Shown piece by piece: positions 39,101-52,831 of a stretch of 64,000 nucleotides of DNA. Numbering within the stretch: the stretch's first letter is position 1; every line of letters begins with the position of its first letter. Origin of the DNA: Tenodera sinensis (taxonomy: Eukaryota; Arthropoda; Insecta; Mantodea; Mantidae); contig CM060964.1 in assembly GCA_030765045.1 (NCBI GenBank), positions 174,941,352 to 175,005,351 of the forward strand, given 5' to 3'. A program made the translations under genes and the position numbers. Below the pieces are notes generated by a model. The model was not told the DNA's origin, did not search any database, and saw only the letters and a program-made list of their open reading frames with translations.

Positions 39101-39780
39101 ATACGTGTGGAATACGTATGTTGCGTCAAGAGACTAATAAGACATGGGAAGTGGTTACTAGAGTGAAAATCAGAGATGACATTCCATTGTAAGGAGACTG
39201 CCAACCGAGGTGAACAAACTGCAAGATCAAGGTGCGAGAAACTATTGTAAGAGTCAGAAATGAATGTAGGCTCTCCAGTGTTGAGGAGAGCTAGGTTGTG
39301 ACTGTCCAAGAAATCGGCAGTGAGTGTACCTCTCGCACAAGCGCGACTTGAACCCCACAGTGGGTGGTGCGCATTGAAGTCTCCCACCAACAAGAACGGT
39401 GTTGGTAACTGGGAAACTAGATCTTCTAACTCAATGTGCGAGAAGTCATGGGACGGAGGCAGATATAGATTACAGATGGTGAAATGGATGTTTGGCAGTT
39501 TAATCCGTACAGCAACTGATTGTATATCAGAGTGCAAAGGTAGAGTTTGCATATATACGTCATCTCTGACAAGCATCATAGCGCCGCCATGTGCCGGTGC
39601 CCCCTCTTCTGGTGTGGCATCACACCGTACTGGGGTGTATCGCCTTAGTTGGAAAGAGTCTTGAGGACGTAGCTTAGTCTCTTGCAAACATGCGACCAGA
39701 GGTTCGTTTCCTTTGAGCAAAAGCTCAAGTTCTGGCCGTTGAGTTCGAATTCCACGTATGTTCCATTGTAGGATAGCCAT
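36151..39780 (-). pseudogene. I-clade LINE ORF2: endonuclease, RT, RNase H
   Basis: One continuous 1210-codon frame with two stops, TGA 38188-38190 and TAA 38065-38067, and no frameshift. The endonuclease starts MAILQWNIRGIR with E34 (QET) and GDFNAHH at 133-139. The usual SDH triad is SNH (208-210, bases 39151-39159), a single G-to-A change that should cripple cleavage. RT shows FFDLEKAYDT (about 577), EGVPQGSVLS and FVDD (about 667-670). RNase H shows YTDGSKS (about 964), TAELYA, LSDSLSAL and GNEMADLAAK, with R in place of the usual H in WIPGRV. The C-terminus has CPLC..H..C. Product if intact: target-primed reverse transcription polyprotein. Confidence 0.9.
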
Positions 39781-41329
39781 ATTGCATTGTGTATGGGATA
39801 GGTAATTCCAAGGTAACTCTACATTGCTTTGGAATAGGCGGTTGCCGAATTAATTTTGCCCTTTTCTTCTCTCTTGGGCTTACATTTTTATCTGACACTT
39901 TTTCGCGCCTCTTTTCCACTGGGGGTCTCCCAGTGTGGGCAGATTCCAGCTCCATGTCCTCTGCCGAGGACGTCCATGTTCCGATACTGAATTTTGGTTC
40001 GAGAGCTTCGAACCGATTTGACACGGAGACCGGCGAAGATGAAAGACGCCGGTCAGAGTCCACCCCTGAAGATTCTCCAGAAGAGGATATTCGAGATCTT
40101 CGAGGAGATGTTCGTGGACTCTTACATCCCTTCGATGTACTGGGATTAGACATACTATTTTCCTTGAGGAGGTCGGTCCTTGTGTAACTCTTTTTAAACT
40201 TGATCGGTGAGGCTTCATATCTTACGGGCTTGCTAGTTTTTTGCGCTGATCTTGATGCTGTTGATGGTGATGTAACGCTGATGTTCTTTGCACTTGCGGA
40301 TTCTGTAGACGTTGACGTTGACACAGATGTGTGCGCTGATGTTGAAGGCTTTGGAATAGAGCTACGGGCTACAAGTGTCTTTTCAGATATTGTTGCCCCA
40401 TTGAAATCGCTGGTCTGCGTTGCGATCTCTCTGCTCGGTACCGGCTTAGCTACAACTGAGCTATAGGTCCCGGACCTTGGAACAGAGGGTTGGTGTATAC
40501 GCAGGAGCTTTCGGGCTTCTTAGAAGGGCACCTTCTCTTTAACCCGTATCTCTTGGATCGCTCTTTCTTCTACAAAACGGGGGCAATCTCAGGAACTGGA
40601 TGGATGTTCACCTCTGCAGTTCACACATGACGGAGCTGCTGTACATGCACCATCGTGGAATTCATCTCCACATTGAGGGCATGTAGCTTGTCCCTTACAA
40701 AGCTCGCTTGTATGTCCAAAGCGCTGGCACTTGAAACATCTGAGCGGGTTCGGGATGAAAGGTCGAACTTCGATGGATTCGTACCCTGCCTTAATCCTCT
40801 GCGGGAGATCTACCCGGTCAAAGGTCAGGAACAGGGTATTGGTTGGCTTTAACTCACCACCTTCTCTACGTTGAACCCGGTAAACGTGAATGACGCCTTG
40901 TTCAGTCAGATTCTCTTGAATCTCCTCATTTGATAATCCTTCCGATGCACGGGTGTTTATCACGCCGCGCGAGAAGTTCAAGGTTCTGTCCATCTCAACA
41001 CGAACAGGATAACCTGCTAGCATGTTCGCTTTCAGTATCTTAGCTGCCTGGGTAGCTGAATGTGCTTCAACCAGGAGCGTGCCATTGCGAGATCTAGTGC
41101 ATGACTTTACTGGACCAGCAATGTTATCCCAACCCTTTTGAATGGTAAATGGGCTCACCGATAAAAATTCCTTCTCTGCCTCAGTTCTAGTTATTACTAA
41201 GTAGCGAGGACCACTCGACTCTGCTACTTCCTTTACACATACTTTCATTTGTTTTATTTTGTTATGAGTTTTCGTACTCATGGCGCTTTCATCCTCCACC
41301 ATTGCAAATGTCTCCGATGGCATGCTCAC
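39725..41329 (-). pseudogene. I-clade LINE ORF1 (gag-like, zinc knuckles)
   Basis: A 534-codon frame starts at the ATG at 41329 and is broken by TGA (40589-40591) and TAA (40520-40522), both explained by one C-to-T change. The N-terminal ~190 residues form the RRM-like gag core (FTIQKGWDNIAGPVKSCTRS). Knuckles follow: CFKCQRFGHTSELC (198-211), CPQCGDEFHDGAC (217-229) and CVNCRGEHPSSS (from 235), whose last Cys lies just past the TGA. The C-terminal third is Ser/Thr/Arg-rich and disordered (SPRTSPRRSRISSSGESSG). The frame ends 56 bp inside ORF2. Role: RNA-binding RNP protein. Confidence 0.87.
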
Positions 41330-41948
41330 ATCCTAGGCGCCACCCCGGCTTAGGTGAGAGTCCTGGCCTGGACCTTGCTCACCCTAGGGTCTCACCTCCC
41401 AATGTATAGACAGAGGAACCCAATCGCCTTCAGGAGTGCATCAGCTCATGCAATGGCCCCTTCCTGGGACTGACCTTTATCAGCGGATACGCACACAGAT
41501 CCTACATGATAACCAGGGGCTGGGACTTACGAGGTTACCCAGTCACCCCTTGCGTCACCCCATCCTCCTACAACACGCGCATAGGTTATCCATCAGACTG
41601 TGTACAGGAAGGTAACAGGTGGGAGGTCAAACACAAAAGTGGATCAAAGTTGATTGGGTGTTTGGCATGTGCCCTCTCACCTCTTGGAGGAACCCAATCG
41701 AGAGTATGGCTGGGGACCCTGGGTACGCCAAACCCGTACCTACCGTAGTAGGAGCCCCTGGGGGAGTTTAATTTCGGAGTCCTCTTCTCCTAGATGAGTC
41801 GTCGACCAAGACCAACAAGCCTCATTTACCCGTTTGGAATGTTCTTTGCTTCCGCTCACCTCTTGCCTACCAGTAGTCAAAATGACACTTAGTAGGCCGT
41901 CTGGTTCGGGTACTGAGCCCCTCCGCCACGGCAAGGCGACACTCCTTC
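41330..41948 (-). promoter_or_regulatory. 5' UTR of the I-clade LINE
   Basis: Non-coding sequence between the GGT array and the ORF1 ATG. I-type LINEs normally carry an internal promoter here. I cannot point to a specific motif. Confidence 0.5.
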
Positions 41949-44900
41949 GGAGGGGGGTGGCGGCAGGGGTGGTGGCTGTGCCATGGTGGTGGTGGTGGCG
42001 GCGGTGCCGGTGGTGGTTGCGCTGGCGGTGGTGGTGGAGGTGGTGTGGCGGTGGTGGTGATGGTGGCGGTGGTAGTGGCGGTTGCGGTTGTGGTGGTGGT
42101 GGCGGCGGCAGGGATGGTGGTGTAGTGGTGGCGGTGTTGGTGGTGGGGTGGCGAGGGCGGTGGCGGTGGTGGTGGTGGCGGTGGTGGTGGCGCTGGCTGT
42201 GATGGTGGTGTTGGTATTGGTGGCGATAGTGGTGGTGGTAGTGATGGTGGCGGGGGCGGTGGTGGTGGATGTGATGGTGGTGGTGGTGGCAGTGGTGGTG
42301 GTGGTTGTGGTGTGGTGGTGGTGGCCGTGTTGGTGGTGGTAGTGATGGCGACGGGTCGGTGGCGGTGGTAGTGGTGTGGTGGTGATGGTGTTGGCGGTGG
42401 TTGTGGTGGTGGTGGCGGTGGTGTTGGTGGTCGCGGCGATATTGGTGGTGGTGGTGTTGGTGGTGACAGTGGTTGATGCAGTGGTGGTGGTGTGGTGGTG
42501 GCGGTGGTGGTGGCGGTGGTGGTAGTGATGGTGGCGGGGGTGGTGGCGGTAGTGGTGCTGGCGGTATTGATGGTTGTGCTGTGGTGGTCGTGGTGGTGGT
42601 TGTGGCGGTGGTGGTGGTGTGGTGATTGTGGTAGTGAAGTTCGCGGGGGTGGTGGTGGCGGTGGTGGATGTGTTGGCGGTCGCAATGGTGGCAGTGATGG
42701 TGGCGGGGGCAGTGGTGGTGTTATTGATGGTGGCGGGGGCGAGGGTGGTGGTGGTGGCCGGTTGGTGGTGGTGGCGGTAATGGTAGTGACGGTGGCGGGG
42801 GCCGAGGTGGTGGTAGTGATGGTGGCGGGGTCGGTGTTGGTGGAGGTGGTGGTGGTAGTGATGGTGACGGGGTGGATATAGTGGCGTTGGCGGTGGTGGT
42901 GACGGTTGCGGTGGTGGTAGTGATGGTGGCGGGGGCGGTGTTGGTGATGGTAGTGATGGTGGCGAAGGCGGTAGTGGTAGTGATGGTAGCTGGACCGCGT
43001 GTTGTGGCTGTGGTGGTGGCGGTGGCGGTTTCGGTGGTGGAGGTGGCGGGGGTGGTGGCGGTGGCCTTGGTTGTGGCGGTGGCGGTGGAGGTGCGGGAAT
43101 GTTGGCGGTGGTGGTTGTGGAGACGGTGGCGGGGGTGGGGGTGCTGGTAGTTGCTGTGGTGATGGTGGTGCTGGCGGTGGCGGTGGTAGTGATGGTGGTG
43201 GTAGTGGTGGTGGTATGGGTGGTGGTGGTACTGATGGTGACGGGGGCGGTGGCGGTGATGGTGGTGGTGGCGGCTGTGGTGGTGGCGGTTGGGTGGTGTT
43301 GGTGGTGGCGACAGTGGAGGTGTGGTGGTGGTGGCGGCGGTGGTGCTAGTGATGTTAGCGGGGGTGGGGGCGGTGGTTGAAGTGGGTTCGGTGGTGGTAG
43401 CGATGGTGGCGGGGCGGTGGTGGTGTTGGTGGTAATGACGGTGACGGGGGCGGGGTGGTAACGGTTGCGGTGGCGCGGGTGGTGGCGGTGGCGGCTGCGA
43501 TGGCGGTGGAGATCGTAGTGATGGTGGCGGGGGCGATGGTGGTGATAGTGATGGTGGCGGGGGCGATGGTGGTGATAGTGATGGTGGCGGGTGTGGTGGC
43601 GGTGGCGCAGGTGTTGGCGGTGGCGTAGGTGTTGGCGGTGGCTGTTGCCGTGGTGGTAGTGATGGTGGCTGGGGCGGTGGTGGTGATGGTAGTGATGGTG
43701 GCGGGGGTGGGCGTGATGGCCAAGGCGGTGGTGGTGGTGGGGTTGCGGTTGTGGTGGTGGTGGCGGCGGCGGGCATGGTGGCGGTGGTGGTGTTGGTATT
43801 GGTGGCGATGGTGGTGTGGTGGTGGTGATGGTGGCGGGGGCGGTGGTGGTGGATGTGATGGTGGTGGTGGTGGAAGTGGTGGTGGTGGTTGTGGTGTGAT
43901 GGTGGTTGTGGTGTGGTGGTGGTGGTAGTGATGGCGACGGGTCAGTGGCGGTGGTGGTGTGATGGTGGTAGTAATGATGACGACAGCGGTGGTGGTCGTG
44001 TTGGTGGTGGCGGCGATGTTGGTGGTGGTGGTGTTGGTGGTGGCAGTGGTTGATGTAGTGGTGGTGGTGTGCTGGTCGTGGTGACGGTGGTGGTGGCGGT
44101 GGTGGTGGTAGCGGTGGTGGTGATGGTGGTAGGGGTGGTGGAAGTGGTGGGGTTGACCATGGTGGTAGTGATGGTGGCGGGGGCGGTGGTGGTTGTGGTA
44201 GTGATGGGGCGGGTGCGGGTGTGGTGGTGGTGGCGGGGGTGGTGGACGTGGCGGTGGCTGTGGTGGTGATGGTAGTGATGGTGGCGGGGACGGTGGTGGT
44301 GGTTGAGTGGTGTTGGTGGTGGTGGCAGTGGTGGTGGCGGTGCTGGTGTGTTGGTGGTGGCGGTGGTGCTAGTGATGGTAGCGGGGGTGGTGGCGGTGGT
44401 TGAAGTGGGTTCGGTGGTGGTAGCGATGGTGGCGGGGCGGTGGTGGTGTTGGTGGTAATGACGGTGACGGGGGCGGGGGTGGTAACATTTGCGGTGGCGC
44501 GGGTGGTGGCGGTGGCGGTGGCGGTTGCGATGGCGGTGGAGATGGTAGTGATGGTGGCGGGGTCGATGGTGGTGATAGTGATGGTGGCGGGGGCGGTGGT
44601 GGTGGTGTTAGTGATGTTAAGGGGCGGGTGTGGTGGTGGTGTAGGTGGTGGCGGTGGCTGTTGCTGTGGTGGTAGTGATGGTGGCTGGGGCGGTGGTGGT
44701 GGTGATGGTAGTGATGGTGGCGGGGGTGGGCGTGATGGCCAAGGCGGTGGTGGTGGCGGTGGGGTTGCGGTTGTGGTGGTGGTGGCGGCGGCGGGCATGG
44801 TGGCGGTGGTGGTGTTGGTATTGTTGGCGAAGGTGGTGGTGGTAGTGATGGTGGCGGGGTCGGTGGTGGTGGATGTGATGGTGGTGGTGGTGGCAGTGGT

Positions 44901-45990
44901 GGTGTTGGTTGTGGTGTGGTGGTGGTGGCCGTGTTGGTGGTGGCGGTGTTGGTGGTGGTAGTGATGGCGACGGGTCAGTGGCGGTGGTGGTGTGGTGGTG
45001 ATGGTGTTGGCGGTGGTGGTGGTGACGGTGGTGGTAGTAATGATGTCGGCGGCGGTGGTGGTGGTGTGGTGGTGGCGGCGATGTTGGTGGTGGTGGTGTT
45101 GGTGGTGGCAGTGGTTAATGTAGTGGTGGTGGTGTGCTGGTGGTGATGGTGGTGGTGGTGGTCTGGTGTTGGTGGTGGTGGCGGTGGTGGTGTTGGTGGC
45201 GGTGGTGGTGATGGTAGTGATGGTGGCGGGGGTGGTGGTAGTGATGGTGGCGGGGGCGGAGGTGATGGTAGTGATGGTGACGAGGGCGTTTGTGGTGGCA
45301 GTGGCGGTTGCGGTGGTGGTGGTAGTGATGGTGGTGGTAGTGATGGTGGCGGAGGCGGTGGCGGTGGTGGTGGCGTTGGCGGTTGCCGTGGTGGTGATAG
45401 TGATGGTGGCGGGGGCGGTGTTGGTGATGGTAGTGATGGTGGCGGGGGCGGTGTTGGTAGTCATGGTAGCGGTGAGGGGGTGGTGGCGGTGGCTGTGGTG
45501 GTGGCGGTTGCGGTGGTGGTGGTGGCGGGGGCGGGGTGGTGCCGGTAGCGGTTGTGGTGGTGGTGGAGGCGGTGGCGGGGGCGGGGGTGCTGGTGGTGGC
45601 TTTGGTGGTGGTGGTGGCGGTGGTGGCGTTGGTGGTGGTGGCGTTGGTGGTGGTGGCGTTGGTGGTGGTGGCGTTGGTGGTGGTGGCGTTGGTGGTGGTG
45701 GCGTTGATGGTGGTGGCTTGTGTGGTTGCGCGAGCGGTGGTGGTTGTGGTGGTGGCAGTGGCGGTGGTGGAGGTGGTGACGGTGGTGGTGGTGGTGACGG
45801 TGGTGGTGGTGGCGGTGGCTGTGGTGGTGGCAGTGGCGGTGGTGGTGACGATGGTGGTGGTGGCAGTGGTGGTGGTGGTGGAGATGGTGACGGTGGTGGT
45901 GGTGGTGGCGGTGGCTGTGATGGTGGTGGTGTTGGCGGGAGTGGCGGCGGGGGCGGGGGTTGGCGCTGGTGGTCTTGGTGGTGATGGTGG
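41949..45990. repeat. GGT/GGC minisatellite, block 3, with ~1-kb higher-order duplication
   Basis: Landmarks repeat at an offset of about 1.02 kb: GGTTGAAGTGGGTTCGG at about 43376 and 44399, and GGGCGTGATGGCCAAGG at about 43708 and 44728. A third, partial copy of one segment lies near 42267-42490. At 45631-45705 there are five perfect 15-bp units, GGTGGTGGTGGCGTT. The minus strand is open for more than 1300 codons of Pro/His/Thr, a composition effect. Confidence 0.93.
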
Positions 45991-45998
45991 TGGTTTTT

Positions 45999-46422
45999 CT
46001 CCCAGCCAAACATAGGTGACCACGGTATCTGGAATTCCTGCAAGGTGACCTACACGATTTTCATGATGAGGTTCCTGTACCTAGGCGGTACAACGCTGTG
46101 CGCTGGTTCAAACGAGATGGTGCACCGCCTTACTATTATGAACCTGTAAAGGTTCATTTCTATTTGCTGTACACTGGATGGGCCTAGGTGACCCAATATC
46201 TTGGCCAACAAGATCTCCTCATCTAACCCCATTACTTATTTTTTTGGAGATACTTAAGGATATAGCGTTTTAAAAAAATCCCCTCACAGAATCATTAAAG
46301 TATATGCATCTGTCACACCCTCAGTTCTCAGAAACTTCCATATGGATACAAGGAGACCGTTAGAACATTGTGTGAATGAACAAGGCTTCATTTTGAACAA
46401 CTACTCTATGAAGTCACTGTAA
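45999..46422 (+). pseudogene. Mariner-like transposase C-terminal fragment (copy c)
   Basis: Readable pieces are RYLEFLQGDLHDFHDEVPV, KRDGAPPYYYEPVKVHFYL and, near the end, SVTPSVLRNFHMDT..LEHCVNEQGFILN followed by TAA (46420-46422). It aligns base by base with 10186-10360, which shows QQDGAPP. Stops and shifts abound. The region coding for the first catalytic Asp and the DNA-binding domain is replaced by the GGT array. It sits just inside the right terminal repeat, where the end of a transposase gene should be. Confidence 0.78.
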
Positions 46423-46439
46423 CAGTAGCCTTTGATGAT

Positions 46440-47317
<878 letters not shown>

Positions 47318-47319
47318 TA

Positions 47320-48956
47320 TCACCCCAGAGTTTGTCGGTTTAAATTCAGAAACGCCGTATGCGTGCGTGTATATAGTGTGTAATTGCCGTGAACTGCAAT
47401 GTCCGTCGTTGAGCAGTATTGCTTGATTTTTGGAACTGAGTTGGGTGTTTGAGTGGAGGTAAATCATAGTCTCCTTTAAGGTACATATGTTCTTTTTCCA
47501 TACTTTTGTGGACATGTGGTCAATGTAATGTGCACACACAGGAAAATGCAGGAATTAGCCGGCTAAGATTGGTGTTTATCTGTCTTGTTGTGGTGACAAG
47601 TGGAAACAGGGGCTAACGTAAGGTGCTTACATAGTGCGTGTTATTTCATCAACTAGGTACATATATGTGATATTTGTTCTAAGTAATTTCAGTTTATTGG
47701 GATGTGATGGTATTAAAAGAGGGTAAAAGAACCTGAAGGAAAGAAAGGCACAACAAACTGAAAAATAAAACTGAGCAGTTGCACTCTGTCGTCAGCCCGA
47801 ACCAGTTGTCACCAGACTTGAGTGTACATGGAAGGTTTGTTCTCAGTGCACAAGTCACGACCATCACATGTCTTTGCCAATCACACCAAATGTCAACAAA
47901 CGGAACAAATGGCAAGTTCACTTGGCTTAGGTTTTCTAGAAGGAGGGTTTAGGCGATAGGCTCAAGTAGTTGAGCAATTGGTCATTTAATCGTTATTTAT
48001 AATCCTTAGTTTCTCAAAACTGATCTAACTACTTCGTAAGATGGCAAATAAGTGTGTATCTTTAATTCCCTGTGATTAGACTGTGAAGTACTTGTCACAG
48101 GAAAGCGACCCTCTGAAGTCAGGACGTATGAAGAGAGGCTGTGAAAGTTCAGTATAGCTGTGCCAAAAACCTTCACTTTCTTCAAGGATGTATTAATAGT
48201 AAAACTCTAACGTAAATAGCTTATACGAATTTGCAGTAAGTACAAGAACAGTAAGAGAGAATGTTAATGCTCAGGCATGGGACAAATGGGCTCAACTGAG
48301 CCACTCCATTGGAACACGTTCTTGCTTCACTCCACCTACCAACCCTCCCCTACACTGTCGTTCAGGTTCCCACACTCCTCATTCAGTGGCTGTTTCATGA
48401 ACAGTGCTAGAGAGAATTTGTTGTAACATACAAAAACAGGAAAGTTTGCGGTTTAATATGCGGATTTCAATTTGCAAATATAAACCATTACAATATTAAA
48501 TGCCACTGATCAGAAGCGTAAATCAAACTTAAGGTGTTTATTTACAATTTCAGAAGGTACTTTGTGAATACTCGTATTTGTAAAAATAAAAGGGACGATG
48601 TGATTCCAATGTTTAGGAGTTTAGTTTCTTATTAGTTTATTTAATATAAACTATTATATTTCGAGTTTCAGAGCTTCAACATAATATTAAGTTTAAAACC
48701 AAAGAATTTATTATATTAATCAAATAGTTTTAAAATATTTTTCTGGCTAAATAGCAATGGAACTTTACTGCTTTATTTATTGTGAAAGAGAAACAATTTA
48801 GTGTGTTAATCATAAGGCAGCGTAAAGATATTACGTCCATATAAGGAAGGTTATAAACTTCAAGACTGTGTAATTTGTCTAAGCACAGTAATATTATTGT
48901 ATGAAAAATAGTTTTAATATAATGAAAAGTAGTTCGTAACAGTGTAGAAATTATTA
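47320..48956. other. Unassigned AT-rich sequence
   Basis: No gene, tRNA-like box or family member is recognised. Confidence 0.5.
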
Positions 48957-49035
48957 CTACCTCGCAGGTGGAACGAACCCACCACTGCACGTGTTGTATC
49001 CAAACAACCTTCATCACTCGGCTAGGGAATGTGGG
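48957..49035 (-). mobile_element. tRNA-like SINE head
   Basis: Minus-strand CTAGCCGAGTGATGAAGG fits box A and GTGGGTTCGTTCCACC fits box B. There is no convincing acceptor stem, so a SINE or tRNA pseudogene is more likely than a working tRNA. Confidence 0.55.
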
Positions 49036-49039
49036 GTGG

Positions 49040-52000
49040 GTAAGGCAAGTTCAATTGCTACCTCTCCTCTCGTGCTCATGCCCGTTATAACTCAACCACT
49101 CTTAATGAGCGATACACGCATCTTGCTTTGCACAAAGTAAAATATCCCCAGGATGCAGCGCCATCAATTTGGGGCCCGTTCATATGTTACAGTTTTAGGG
49201 TGTTGTAGATAGTCAATGAGAGAAACCTTTCTTATAATTAAATAATTTACTATATATAACTGAGTTGTGTTTTCACAAGAAAGTTTGTCTCTCTGTGGTA
49301 ATTACTCCTGGTGAAATAAAACTCTCAGCATGCTCGAGGAAAAAACAAGCATTTTATTGCAAAGAAAACAAAACATATAAGGCAAAATATTACATTTCAA
49401 CAATACTAATAAAACTATACTACTTGCTAAAACATTGTTTCTACATTCAAATCTCTAAATTCAAAGATATAAATACTGATATCTGATATGAATAAATAAT
49501 TCGTACTGATTTCACAATAAACACTTCAATACAGCGTTTAAAGCCTGTGCACCTATCATTCAAGAAGGGAAGAAACTCGATGGATGCCTACTACTAAATC
49601 AACATGACTTTTTTAATATTAATAAGTGCTATGAATGGCATTTGCATGTCTGATGTATCTACAACTAAAATGAATCAAGTTCACCCTGGCCATTTTACAG
49701 ATTGTTGGGTGTAGAAAATTAAAATACAGATTTATCCTCCTGAGCCTCAATACATTTGTTACTCCAAAGGTTGCGGCACAATCTGCAGCAGTCTACATGA
49801 ATTGAATATGAACAACATAATTTAGGACCTACTAATTGAAAATAATAATTATTATTATAAGTGATTTAATTCAGTTTGCTTCCAAACGTCCATATGTAGA
49901 ATGTAAGGACACTTCCAGCATAGATAGCGCCAACAAGAACTCAGATAGCTTAAGCATTTCATGAATATGAAAAACAGCCTCACTATTAAGATTTCGTCAA
50001 GATGGGCTGCAAACACAGTATAGACAAGCAACTTTTTGTTTTAAAATAACCAGCATATGCATATTTTGAAAGTATTTGTTGACCAAGATCTGTGCCATTT
50101 CTCAGCCGTTTGGAAGACTTTGGATATAGTATTTTTAAACCCGCTGTGTATTTTCATAAAGGATATCTCAAGTGTTATTTCCTGCAAGTTTGAAGAACGT
50201 TCCACAGATTAGTTTCAATAGTTTTAATTCTACGATCATTAATGAAATGTGGACCACGTATGCAGTTTACGTTATGTTATGGCCCAAGACAGCACTTTCA
50301 ACACAGATCACTGAGCTCCCTTCCTTCAGCGTTACCTACATTCATGTTTTGGTGCAAGCGATCATTTCCCTGCAGCAGGCTTCATCAGGCTTCTCGTCTT
50401 GCTATACATATCATATGCTAGAAATGCTGAACATGATTTTGAGGAAATAGCAGTGGCAACCACTAGAGCAACTTGCGTATTTCAGTCCGTATAATTTTGA
50501 AATTACTCCATAAAATGAAAGAATCCCTAGAAAGTGCGTTGCTGCATCGGACCTTGAATGATAAAAGGTCTCCGTCCTTGCGGTTTGTCGTAATTTTTTT
50601 GCGAAATTTCATAGAACATCACCGACACTCGCTCTAAAGAGATCTACTGCTTCTTTCATGTATAATACATTTTGTCCATGACGCGCACATTGTGTAGTTC
50701 ATATTTTGAATAAACATTTATATGAAGAACATAAATTCTTCTCACTCACAGTATTATAGTTCATTTTGACAGAATAATTTCAAACGGAAAGGTAGAAACT
50801 ACATGAAAATAATCTAAACATGACAGTATTTTAGGCAGGGGATTCGCTGCTTTTAACTGTCACAATTTTGTAAAAAACGCAAACTTGTGTATTACCAAAA
50901 ATAGAATCTTGGTGCTCTTTTGCAACTATAAAACCCAAAACCTCTAATTCTTCCCCCTCCGCCCTTCTTTTAAAAGCAATAAAGTGCTAGAGGTTACCTT
51001 CTGAAAGCTGCTCGGGATCCGAGTATGAACAAATACAAGCGGAAGCAAATACCTACATAGAATGTTAGCTCACAATTGTCCAATGCCAAATCATAACTTT
51101 GGATTTTGGGCCTTCCAAAATAATGTGAATAAGCGACTTTTTACTAAGTAATTGTAAGAATTGAAGTATTTGAATTCGAAGGTTCAGAACTGCACCTAAA
51201 CGCGCATGCTATCGCAAATGCTGACAGAAATACACACACTGCCCTGCTGGAGTCCAAAGAACACCAAAGAGTTTATGTTGCTTGAGAGCGGTTCCATAGA
51301 TTCGGTCTAACTGTGTTAATCCATTATCCATTCATTTGTTCTGCAGTCGCTTGAGATCAGCATTCAGCTTTTAATTAAATTTCTTAAAATGGAGAAGCAG
51401 TTATTGATACCAGACACTTAAATGCGATGATGTAATTTGCAAGTAAATAATGAAGATTTATAATAACTTTTCTATTGCTATATTCTTGTTCTTTACTTGT
51501 AAAATTACTAATTATGTTTACTACAGTTTATTCATATGTTGGAGAAAGCGGCCCCACTTTTGTGAATATTACAGTACTTCTTATAGCATCCTAAAGTATC
51601 GAAATGAGATACGATATGAAACAAATAAACTACCGTGCCTAGTGCCACTTTAATCATCGTGTTTGATTTTTATTTCAGAAATGATAAAAGTTACACTTAT
51701 TTTTTCATCCACTTTTATATTTATACTGCCATGCGTTTCGTTTATAGCCAGGCCATAGAAGCGTATACACGCAGTTCGCTCTCACTGCAGTGAACTTGGT
51801 ATTTTTCCGCAGCACATTAGCGGTGAATATTTCATTCATGGCTAAGTTTTAAAAGCTGTATTATTCTTTGTCAGTTGCTGCCTTTCGAATTGTACAGACT
51901 AGAGTTTGTTCAAGCGTTAAGTTTCTGGTAGGCATTTTAGTGGTCTAATAAGAATAATGTAGTTCACACACAACATAAATGTGTTGAATAAACTTCCACT

Positions 52001-52639
52001 TTTAAAATGTACAATGAACAAAGAATTTTTATATACGATATAATACGTGAACACCAAATAATGTAGACAATTTCAGGAGATATTTCCTGGTATTCCCAGT
52101 TCTAGGTAGAGAAACTATTATACGTCTAGGGGATAAATTTAAGATAACGGGATCGCTAAACTAAGAAGCGAAAAATAAATGTTCTAACACAGGGGAAAAA
52201 ACTAACAAAATTGGTGCATTATTCGAACGCTCTCCAAAGAAATGTCTAAGACGTGTTGCACAGCAATTGGGTGTTTAAAAAGGTCTGTCCATATACCTGC
52301 TAAACTTTTAAAATTGATGTTCTACAGAGTAACTATAGTTCATGACTTACAGCCTCGTGACGACGAGGAATGCCAAACATGTCTCAATGCAGATGGACAG
52401 CTCTTTCAACACCACATACAATAAGGTTAGTGCTCACTATAGTGTATGCTACTGTCACTCATGACTAAGTTATGCGGGAGTTTTACATAGGAAACGTCCC
52501 AGCGTAATAGACAGTGCGCGGAGAACGCATATGCGCGATCCGTGGACCAGCAATATAAAGAACGCATTGAACATTGTTAATATATTACTCCAAATATTTT
52601 TGCTTTTGTATTCATTTATATAAGTCCTTCCCGGGTTTA
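49040..52639. other. Long unassigned AT-rich stretch
   Basis: 3.6 kb with only short open frames and no recognised repeat. It is the longest stretch without detectable transposon remnants and may be old intergenic or intronic DNA. Confidence 0.5.
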
Positions 52640-52830
<191 letters not shown>

Positions 52831-52831
52831 G

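Larger units (their letters stand above)
35881..41948 (-). mobile_element. Near full-length I-clade-like LINE with RNase H
   Basis: Order on the minus strand: ~0.6-kb 5' UTR, ORF1 (41329-39725), ORF2 (39780-36151), ~270-bp 3' UTR with a terminal hairpin, and a short (ATC)n tail at 35880-35892. ORF1 and ORF2 overlap by 56 bp in different frames. ORF2 has endonuclease, RT, RNase H and a CCHC-like end, the domain set of I-type LINEs. GGTGGCGGC occurs on both flanks, a possible target duplication but weak evidence in a GGT array. Confidence 0.85.

Noticed and set aside
41889..46043. 1384-codon Pro/His/Thr-rich minus-strand frame
   Set aside because: Composition of the GGT array. The neighbouring phases and the opposite strand are also open.
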